A stretch of 64,000 bases of DNA, taken from contig JAKBCE010000010.1 in NCBI GenBank assembly GCA_021808195.1, positions 62,001 to 126,000 of the forward strand, in the 5' to 3' direction. The notes beneath the pieces are model-generated. The model saw only the letters and a list, made by a program, of their open reading frames with translations, ran no database searches and had not been told where the DNA came from. The translations under genes and the position numbers were made by a program. Of this stretch, positions 58,183 to 64,000 are shown piece after piece. This DNA is from Pseudomonadota bacterium (GTDB lineage: Bacteria; Pseudomonadota; Gammaproteobacteria; Steroidobacterales; Steroidobacteraceae). Position 1 is the first letter of the stretch, and every line of letters begins with the position of its first letter.

Positions 58183-58905
58183 CTAGATAGTCCAGGCATC
58201 AGTAATGTCAGCTAACGCGAGCACGATATCGGTAACAGCTGAATCGCACCAAGCCTGAGGACCATCGGTCATATCTCGGCTGAAAGCTGAATCGAATCGC
58301 CACCGCTTGCCGGGATCTGCTGGATTCGCCGGCATCGTGTCGAGAACTTCTATATCGCCACCCAGCGACGCGTGAATGTGTCGGGGCAATGTGCCGCGGT
58401 GGAACAAGACGCGCCGCAAATCACTCAGCGTGCGAAATTCATCGGCTGCGCTGTGGCGCTTGAGAACTTCCGTAATCTTCAACTGAGGAAACCTCTGCGC
58501 CACCTTCTCTGCAATCCCTTTGACAGAGAGTCGCAAATCCCCGTCATCCATTGGGTCAAACGAATCAGCGCTTGCCACGGCCGTAACAATCTCAGCCGCA
58601 AAAAAGGCGCACTCAATCGCTGATTGGGCCGCAACGACCCAGCAGAACATTTCGTCGTCCTGCTGGAAGCGCTCCTCGGGCGTTGATGCAGAACGACTAG
58701 CCAGCTCGCTGAGCCTTTCGGCATGCCGGTGGGCCGCAATCAGGCGATACGCGACGGCGTTCCACGCGGCCGCGAACCCGCGCCACGCCGAATCGTTCGA
58801 TTGAATCGACCTGCGCCGAGACATTCCTTGATCCACGGCGTCGAATGCCTTCACAGGGAACGAAGATATGAGCGAGATGCCAACCGTCTTGCTGGGGAGC
58901 GCCAT
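58183..58905 (-). CDS. Hypothetical protein, 240 aa
   Basis: A mainly helical soluble protein. Notable segments are AAWNAVAYRLIAAHRHAERL, a hydrophobic VVAAQSAIECAFFAAEIVTA helix and a conserved-looking LSDLRRVLFHRGTLPRH stretch that recalls R/H motifs in HEPN-like helical proteins, although no full R-x4-6-H signature can be confirmed. It is convergent with the protease gene. The function is unknown. Confidence 0.55.
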   Translation of the reverse strand: MALPSKTVGISLISSFPVKAFDAVDQGMSRRRSIQSNDSAWRGFAAAWNAVAYRLIAAHRHAERLSELASRSASTPEERFQQDDEMFCWVVAAQSAIECAFFAAEIVTAVASADSFDPMDDGDLRLSVKGIAEKVAQRFPQLKITEVLKRHSAADEFRTLSDLRRVLFHRGTLPRHIHASLGGDIEVLDTMPANPADPGKRWRFDSAFSRDMTDGPQAWCDSAVTDIVLALADITDAWTI

Positions 58906-59015
58906 TGCCGATTCCTCCGCTGAGCTTGCGCGATGCCCTTAAACGCGAATCTTACTGTCAGACGAAAGCCCCGGCACGTGGCCGGGGCCTCGTGGAACGC
59001 TGCCTGTCCCGGCGC

Positions 59016-59517
59016 TCAGACTATTCTCGAATACTCCACCGACTCACGCGAAAGGGCGTCCAGTCGCGCCAGCACCCGATTGAGCCCGTCAATCGAGCGG
59101 TCGAGGACGTTGTGGGGCGACCAAATGTCGATCTCCGGCTGCTCGTTCTCGATGGCGCTCAAGGCCTGAGAGCTGCACCGGCAGGGAAGCCAGCGCCTGG
59201 CGAAACTGCTTGAGGCAATCAGCCGTTTCAATAGGCGCGCTGGTCGCCGGCGCGGCGTCGCTAGACCCGCTCCTGGCAAGTCCCTCGGGGATGCCGGCGC
59301 CCGCGAACTGCTCAAGCTGGTGCAGCGTGCAGTCGTCGTTGTCGGCCTGGGGCGTCAAGTACATAACGACCGACTCCAGGCACCCGAGGCAGCTGGTCAT
59401 CTCGCGTCGCAGAAAGTGCGCGTGGTCCCAGTTCTCCTCACTGCCACGATTGTGCTCGGGCAGCTCATCACAGAGCGCTTCGATGTCGGCCAGCAGATGC
59501 TTGGCGCGATGACCCAT
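59016..59517 (-). pseudogene. Frameshifted hypothetical gene
   Basis: Coding-like sequence starts at 59517 (MGHRAKHLLADIEALCDELP, later SCLGCLESVVMYLTPQADND) and fades after LKQFRQALASLPVQL. It continues in another frame as ALSAIENEQPEIDIWSPHNV LDRSIDGLN and ends at 59016. A single-base shift near 59165 would join both into one protein of about 166 aa. It is either a decayed gene or a sequencing error. No family is recognised. Confidence 0.5.
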
Positions 59518-59742
59518 AGGCGCGAGGCGAGCGAGGCGAGCCCGCGCGCTCTCAGGCGTTGTCGGGCAAGCCGGCTTGGGGCGATGGCGGCGGGGCTACG
59601 CGAGGGCGCCCGAGGTGACATGCGATTGCGTGGATGCGGTCTTGAGCTTGTGAAACTCCGATTCAGGGCGTAGTGGTGCGAAACCGGCGCTCGGGCGGCC
59701 GAAGCCGCGGCGAGCGCCGGGGGTGTGAACATTGGTGGCGAT

Positions 59743-60331
59743 TCAGGACCGGGATGGCGCTGCGGTTGAGTTGGCCGAGACGATGAGCCCATTGCGGCCG
59801 TGATCGTGATGCAGGGTGAGACCGCCGCACGCGAGGCCCGTCCCAAGGCGCGGGATCGGCGCGCGGGCGTCGACAAGAAGCACTGCATTGCCGCTCGGCA
59901 CCGACGGTGGGCGCCTCTTGCAGCGGATGCCGCGCCGGCTCATCCGATCACCTGCACGAGGTCGTCGCCCCCGGAACGCGGCCACATCGGCGAGATACGC
60001 GAAGATCAGCTCGCGCGCTGTGCGGCCGATTTCCGCATCGGACACGTCCGCGTCGACGGCGAGCTTGAGCAGCCCGTCGTAGCCGTCGGACTCCGGCAGC
60101 GCCTCGACGAGGGCCGCTCGGTAGTCGCCCTGGCGGGTGAGGCGCTCGGCAATCCGTAGCTGCCGCGAGCGCGGCAGATCCTCGAACGCCGGCACGTCGA
60201 GCGCTTCGGCGTACTCAGACCGATCGAGCGGCCGGGCGCGCAGCACGCGCTAGGCGTGGGTGCGCACCAGGTCGGCGGCGAAGTCGAAAAGGGAAGTCCC
60301 GGCCGAGAGCGGGTATAGTTGCGGCCGCCAT
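59743..60331 (-). pseudogene. Decayed hypothetical gene with frameshift and internal stop
   Basis: An ATG at 60331 begins a short peptide. The coding signal then moves to another frame as TSLFDFAADLVRTHA, meets a TAG at about 60252, and continues as RVLRARPLDRSEYAEALDVP, AFEDLPRSRQLRIAERLTRQ and ELIFAYLADVAAFRG. The last third looks non-coding. It was probably once a single gene of unknown function. Confidence 0.45.
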
Positions 60332-60457
60332 TGTCGAACCTCGTTCGTTCAGTGGTGGTCAGGCCCTCGGCGGTGTTACCAGCACTGTCGGGGGCCGTTT
60401 GCTTTCTACACATTGGAAGGATACGCTACTAGTAGATGATTGCAAGGAGTATTTGAC

Positions 60458-60661
60458 GTGCCGAACAAGAAAAAGTCGAAGCCGAAGGGCAATCCGAAGG
60501 GGCACCAGGTGCAGGTGATGGGGTACTACCCGCGCGAGCTCGCGGAGCAGTTGAGTGAGCTGAGCGACGCGACGCGCATCCCTAAGGCAGCGCTCCTGCG
60601 CGAGGCGCTCGAGGACCTACTGAGGAAGCACGCCCAGATACGGCGGAAGGGAACGATGTGA
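60458..60661 (+). CDS. Ribbon-helix-helix DNA-binding protein
   Basis: A 67-aa basic protein. The lysine-rich N-terminus precedes HQVQVMGYYPRELAEQLSEL and IPKAALLREALEDLLRKHA, a CopG/Arc-type strand-helix-helix. GTG at 60458 has an AAGGAG site nine bases upstream; the more upstream TTG overlaps that site. It is translationally coupled (GTGA) to the next gene and may regulate this operon. Confidence 0.78.
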   Translation: MPNKKKSKPKGNPKGHQVQVMGYYPRELAEQLSELSDATRIPKAALLREALEDLLRKHAQIRRKGTM

Positions 60662-61302
60662 CCAGTTCAGCAATTCCGGCCCTCGTCGGTGCTCTCGTCG
60701 GTGGCGCACTAACCATCGCATCTAATCTTGTCTTGGAACACCTGCGCGCCGCATCCAAGGCTCAGCAACTTGCACATGCGATTGCGGGCGAAGCGCTGGC
60801 GCTCATCGAGATTGTGGAAACTCGCCGCTATGTCGAGCTTGTGCGCGCCTGCGCAGATCTCGCGCGGAAGGGCGAGCGTCAACGTATCGAGATCGTCGCG
60901 CAACGGAATTACTTTCCGACGATAGAGGCCAATCTCGACTCGATTGGGCTCCTTCCCGCAGACCTTCCTATAATGGTGCCACGGCTGTTGACCTTCAGTA
61001 AATCCGCGCTCGAAGACTTCGACCGATTGGCTAGCATCAACGAACGTGCATTCCTGGAGCTCGATTTAGTCCGCCAATATGAAGAACTGGACTTTGTGCT
61101 AATGATGTCGCTGACAGCGGCGCGCGGCATTGTCGGACGGGTTGCTGCGATCTATGGCTCTCCGCACTATCGCCTGCCGATAACGCTCAAGTGGCGCATG
61201 CACCTGCGGAGAACTTGGAATTGGATCTTGCGTCGCAAAGAGCCCAACGAGGCAGCCGCCAGTGGCAGCTCGGGAGAAAAGCCGCTGAGGGAAAATTCGT
61301 GA
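60658..61302 (+). CDS. Membrane-anchored helical protein A
   Basis: A 214-aa protein with one N-terminal membrane helix (IPALVGALVGGALTIASNLV) and a long alpha-helical soluble part (AIAGEALALIEIVETRRYVE and onwards), ending in a basic segment (WRMHLRRTWNWILRRKEPNE). GTG overlaps the stop of the ribbon-helix-helix gene; its own stop overlaps the next GTG. I recognise no family. Coupling suggests the products act together. Confidence 0.6.
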   Translation: MTSSAIPALVGALVGGALTIASNLVLEHLRAASKAQQLAHAIAGEALALIEIVETRRYVELVRACADLARKGERQRIEIVAQRNYFPTIEANLDSIGLLPADLPIMVPRLLTFSKSALEDFDRLASINERAFLELDLVRQYEELDFVLMMSLTAARGIVGRVAAIYGSPHYRLPITLKWRMHLRRTWNWILRRKEPNEAAASGSSGEKPLRENS

Positions 61303-61952
61303 TCTGGCTCGCTATCAGCCTGTGGACGATAGGCAGCTGCGCCGCTGCGTGGTGTCTGTGGAGGGAGTTTCCTGGCGCTGATGGCCAGACTCTGGCCGTG
61401 TGGTTTCAGGCCGTAGGCTCCATAGCCGCGATTTTTGTTGCATTCATGGTTGGGCGCGAACAGTCAAGGGCGGCTCTGAGGGTCGTGATGGAAGAGCGAC
61501 ACGAGCGACGCCGAAGCATCGTCGCTGTTGCAGGTGCGGCTGCCGAGCATGCGCGCAGGATTGGTGAGGTACTCGATAAAGGTGATTCAGGAGTTCCCGG
61601 GCACCCCATGATGTACACCGTATACGATAAGAGCATTGTTGATGGCTTGGTACACGCTCTCAGCGATTCGCCGGCACATGAAGTCGGATCACCAGAGGGT
61701 GTGGTGGCACTTTTGCTGCTGAGAGACCAAGTCGCGTTTCTTGGTGCGCAAATGGAAGAATACCTAAAGGGGCCCTGGAATCATCCGGAGCACAGAAAGT
61801 CAATTGAGTCGTGCGGGGACAATGTCGAACATCAGCGCCTTACGGTTGCGCAAGCCCAGGAAACACTCGAGAAGAGCGTGCGCCAGCGACTTCAAGCGAT
61901 TCGGCAGCGCTACGACGAGTTGCAGAAGGCTGTGGCGCGGGTCGCGCAGTAG
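61299..61952 (+). CDS. Membrane-anchored helical protein B
   Basis: A 217-aa protein starting with two membrane helices (VIWLAISLWTIGSCAAAWCL and LAVWFQAVGSIAAIFVAFMV) followed by a predicted coiled region with R/E-rich helices (RVVMEERHERRRSIVAVAGA; LEKSVRQRLQAIRQRYDELQ). GTG at 61299 overlaps the previous stop and follows GAGG. Two helices with a cytoplasmic coiled coil recall small membrane sensors or effectors, but no family can be named. Confidence 0.6.
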   Translation: MIWLAISLWTIGSCAAAWCLWREFPGADGQTLAVWFQAVGSIAAIFVAFMVGREQSRAALRVVMEERHERRRSIVAVAGAAAEHARRIGEVLDKGDSGVPGHPMMYTVYDKSIVDGLVHALSDSPAHEVGSPEGVVALLLLRDQVAFLGAQMEEYLKGPWNHPEHRKSIESCGDNVEHQRLTVAQAQETLEKSVRQRLQAIRQRYDELQKAVARVAQ

Positions 61953-61961
61953 ATTGAGGGC

Positions 61962-62093
61962 GTGAGCCCTTCAAGTCGACGGGCTTCGTTCGCGGCTCAC
62001 CAGGAGTCCATGCGCGTGCTTGAGATCGCCCTTGCGAAAGCCGTAGGGGCATACAAGAGGGTGGATTTCGAATTCTCTACAGCGTCGAGGTAA
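61962..62093 (+). CDS. Possible 43-aa peptide
   Basis: Begins with GTG after a GAGGG site and lies between two related genes in the same direction. The peptide includes HQESMRVLEIALAKAVGAYK. It is too short to judge by composition. Confidence 0.3.
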   Translation: MSPSSRRASFAAHQESMRVLEIALAKAVGAYKRVDFEFSTASR

Positions 62094-62116
62094 GCGCTCT
62101 TTGATTGGAGAAAACC

Positions 62117-62983
62117 ATGCGTGAATTCTCGATGTGGGCGCTTGGGATCCTCAGCAGTTCGGGGGCGAGTGTTCTGCTCGGAGGATTTATAGTGTGGCTG
62201 GCGAGAGCGTGGATCGTCGCACGACTTACTGCGAGTTTGCGCGTCCAGACCGAGAAAGAGCTCACCGCTTTCGGCAAGAGACTCGACGCGACCGAGCAGC
62301 AGGTCAACTCAGTGCGCGACGCCGGATTGGAGGCGGCTCGTTTTGCCAACGCTGCCGTGTTGCGTGAGCGCGTGCGCGCAACGAGGGAGTTCGCTCATGC
62401 TCTTATTGAGTGGAATTCGCTAGTGGCACTGAGCATGCTCATTGGAGCGATGAATTCGGAGTGGGCAAAGAAGAACGCGCGAGAGCCCGGCACCAGTTCT
62501 TTCGCTGACAGCATACTCAAGTCTTCAAAGGCGGAAGATCTGCTGACTCGGATGCAGGCACTTGGAGCGTATCGACCGTTTGTGACTGAGAAATCGTGGG
62601 CGCTCTTTTCTGCACTCCAGAGCTTCTACGCGATTCGCGTCGCAAAATGTATGGCGCTTCGGATCGGTAATCCCGAAATGGCAGAGCGTCTGTGGGCGGC
62701 TGATGCCGAGCGTAAGCTGGTTGCCGCAATCATTCCGGACCAGATTGAGGCGTACGATCGTAATCCGGTCGAGACTGAAAGTCCGTTCACCGATGCCGTG
62801 CGCGACCAGTTATTGGCCGAATTGCGGCGCGGCCTGTCAGGCGAACACAGCGGATCGGAGGCAGTCCACGATGCAGCGACCATCCTGGGGGCAACCGATG
62901 AGGTCACGCGCGAGGTTGAGCGTTTGCGGCAGACAAGCTTACCCGACGTACCAAAGGTCGCCCCCGGACCCGAGACATTTTGA
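62117..62983 (+). CDS. Membrane-anchored helical protein C
   Basis: A 288-aa protein with one N-terminal membrane helix (ILSSSGASVLLGGFIVWLAR), then TEKELTAFGKRLDATEQQVN and a long helical body (AVLRERVRATREFAHALIEW ...). ATG at 62117 has a GGAG ribosome site; the codon four residues earlier overlaps it. Architecture resembles proteins A and B of the same cluster: a short N-terminal anchor and a helical cytoplasmic domain. The function is unknown. Confidence 0.6.
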   Translation: MREFSMWALGILSSSGASVLLGGFIVWLARAWIVARLTASLRVQTEKELTAFGKRLDATEQQVNSVRDAGLEAARFANAAVLRERVRATREFAHALIEWNSLVALSMLIGAMNSEWAKKNAREPGTSSFADSILKSSKAEDLLTRMQALGAYRPFVTEKSWALFSALQSFYAIRVAKCMALRIGNPEMAERLWAADAERKLVAAIIPDQIEAYDRNPVETESPFTDAVRDQLLAELRRGLSGEHSGSEAVHDAATILGATDEVTREVERLRQTSLPDVPKVAPGPETF

Positions 62984-63009
62984 ACTCAGGAACCGAAGCG
63001 CGAGGTGAA

Positions 63010-63435
63010 TCACGTCTCAGCTGTCCATACCGGCAAAGGCAGTCCCATCTGCGTCAGACGTCCACGGAAATACGCGAGCACCAGGCGCCGCTCCTCATAC
63101 ACCGATTGTCTGCGCCGCATGCCGAGCAGCTCGGCCATCTCCGCCGCCGTCGCATCCGACCGAGACCACAGTTTGACGAAGTGCTTTTCGGGCGCATCAG
63201 CCGTGCGCACGGCCTCGTCCACAAGTTCGGCTTCTCGATCATTGAGCGCTGGCACGCCAGGTGCTTGCACTGAGTCGAACAATCGAGACCGGGCGGGTTG
63301 CGGGAGTACACCGCCGTTCCCGGGCGTCGAGGCCCACCGCTGAAAGCAGCGGTCAGTGCTGCGCAGGCGAGGGTCGAGCGCGCCCGGGCGTTCGAGGGTG
63401 CGCAGCTGCTCAGGCATCAGGTGTGGAACGTGCAC
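63010..63435 (-). CDS. Phage-type regulator-like protein (helix-turn-helix, antitermination-like)
   Basis: A protein of about 141 aa. The conserved block is LDPRLRSTDRCFQRWASTPG NGG early and a late DNA-binding-like AAEMAELLGMRRRQSVYEER RLVLAYFRGRL. Such proteins occur in prophages of xanthomonads and relatives, near late-gene regulators. GTG at 63435 is chosen; ATG at 63417 is an alternative, and the longer frame has no support. It lies near the right end of the island. Confidence 0.6.
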   Translation of the reverse strand: MHVPHLMPEQLRTLERPGALDPRLRSTDRCFQRWASTPGNGGVLPQPARSRLFDSVQAPGVPALNDREAELVDEAVRTADAPEKHFVKLWSRSDATAAEMAELLGMRRRQSVYEERRLVLAYFRGRLTQMGLPLPVWTAET

Positions 63436-63789
63436 CGCTTCGAGACGCGAATCCGCGCGGTCGACGGAGGTCGAGCGTGGGGCAACCGGCCGAGGGCGGT
63501 CGGGCATCACGTAGGGATGTGGTTTACGCCCGCCACGCATTGTCCCTCAGGAGAGCTCAATTGGGTCTTCCAGACAGTCACATCGTCGAACGTGGGCTTG
63601 CACGCTCTAGCGGTCTACCGAACTGCTGCTTGGTGAATTGTCTAACGACCCCTCGGTTTGGTGATTTCTGTAAGTAATGCTGCGCGCGTGCGATGGTGCC
63701 GCATCCCGGTCGATTGAGCGGGTGCATCAGTTGGTACTGAAATCGCTAGAAGTGAAAACAATTAGCGAATTCAGTATCTTGCGCGCAAC
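63436..63789. other. Island right-end non-coding segment
   Basis: About 350 bases, turning AT-rich towards the attachment repeat. I see no gene in it. It may hold integrase or excision-factor binding sites. Confidence 0.4.
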
Positions 63790-63812
63790 TTCGAATCCCT
63801 CTCTCTCCGCCA
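63790..63812 (+). repeat. attR: right-end copy of the tRNA-Ser 3' sequence
   Basis: An exact 23-base copy of the tRNA-Ser 3' end, including CCA, without the rest of a tRNA. It marks the right junction of the island. Confidence 0.92.
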
Positions 63813-64000
63813 AAAATTCTGTTGTAAATCAATATATTGCAGAGTTCTCTGCGGCAATTTGCGCCGTGCCGATGGCGCGGTGCCTGTCACGCGATCTCAG
63901 GCAATGTCATCTGGCATCGCATCGTCTGGGGTGAATGTGGCGCTGTTTCATTCAGGAATGTGGTTTGGTGTCAGTGCGAGCAGAAACTCATCGCACGGCA
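63813..64000. other. Chromosomal flank beyond attR
   Basis: The last 188 bases show no supported gene. This DNA should originally have followed tRNA-Ser(GCU). Confidence 0.5.

Larger units (their letters stand above)
42473..63812. mobile_element. Integrative mobilizable island in tRNA-Ser(GCU), about 21.3 kb
   Basis: The 23-base sequence TTCGAATCCCTCTCTCTCCG plus CCA occurs exactly twice, at the 3' end of tRNA-Ser and at 63790-63812. Between the copies lie a tRNA-adjacent tyrosine integrase, an AlpA-like factor, MobC and relaxase genes, regulatory genes and accessory cargo that includes a ubiquitin-like conjugation operon. No coupling protein or type IV secretion genes are visible, so transfer would need a helper element. 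Cargo codon use in the 49.6-55.3 kb part is visibly less GC-rich than the core genes. Confidence 0.9.

Noticed and set aside
42473..63812. CRISPR array or phage structural module in the island
   Set aside because: No spaced direct repeats were seen and no capsid, portal, terminase or tail genes are recognisable.

Overview
The window is GC-rich bacterial DNA with a gammaproteobacterial gene set. The arrangement pilR-pilS next to sucC-sucD, together with bamD/rluD/pgeF/clpB, fmdB-DUF502-aspS and recA-recX-alaS-csrA-tRNA-Ser, points to a relative of Xanthomonadales/Nevskiales/Steroidobacter-type lineages. This is inferred from gene order and motifs only; no database search was possible.

Region 1 (about 0.7-10.4 kb) is a sugar-polymer cluster. 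It has a family 2 glycosyltransferase and then a mainly overlapping minus-strand set: GtrA, a DprE2-like reductase, a DprE1-like FAD oxidase, a HAD-UbiA fusion with the phosphoribosyl-polyprenol synthase motif, a second GtrA, an FAD amine-oxidase-type enzyme, an NAD-dependent epimerase-like protein and a large multi-spanning membrane protein. The set mirrors the mycobacterial route to polyprenyl-phospho-D-arabinose and probably supplies arabinofuranose to a surface glycan or to pilin. The type IV pilus regulators pilR/pilS lie directly beside it.

Region 2 (10.9-42.5 kb) is ordinary core chromosome: pilR/pilS, sucC, sucD with an unusual histone-H1-like lysine-rich tail, nadE, bamD, rluD, pgeF, clpB behind a readable sigma-32 promoter, fmdB, a DUF502 protein, an alcohol dehydrogenase, aspS, a hydrolase, an ArsN2-like acetyltransferase, an FlhE-like protein and mutS. 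A gene-poor 2 kb stretch with a broken LuxR-type gene follows, then an MFS transporter divergent from a LacI regulator, pncC, thpR, recA, recX, alaS, csrA and tRNA-Ser(GCU).

Region 3 (42,473-63,812) is a genomic island of about 21.3 kb. It is bounded by an exact 23-bp direct repeat: the 3' end of tRNA-Ser at the left and a free copy at the right. Next to the tRNA is a P4-type tyrosine integrase, followed by an AlpA-like factor, a sigma factor, a small XRE regulator with twin operator-like repeats, a LysE exporter, a YCII protein plus SigJ-like sigma factor, and MobC plus a relaxase. No type IV secretion genes are visible, so it looks like an integrative mobilizable element.

The cargo of greatest interest is a four-gene, start-stop-overlapping minus-strand operon (49,630-51,534) encoding a ubiquitin-like protein (multiubiquitin type), an E2-like protein, a JAB/JAMM protease and a ThiF/E1-like adenylyltransferase. 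It is divergent from an XRE regulator and has a perfect palindrome over its promoter. Next to it lie a small acidic protein and a 529-residue protein with a papain-like Cys-His-Asp arrangement, then a membrane J-domain protein, a trypsin-like protease, a ribbon-helix-helix gene followed by overlapping membrane-anchored helical proteins, and several decayed genes. A half-tRNA with a CAU anticodon inside the island looks like the scar of a second integration. The likely biological role of the cargo is phage defence by protein conjugation, which is an inference from family and context.
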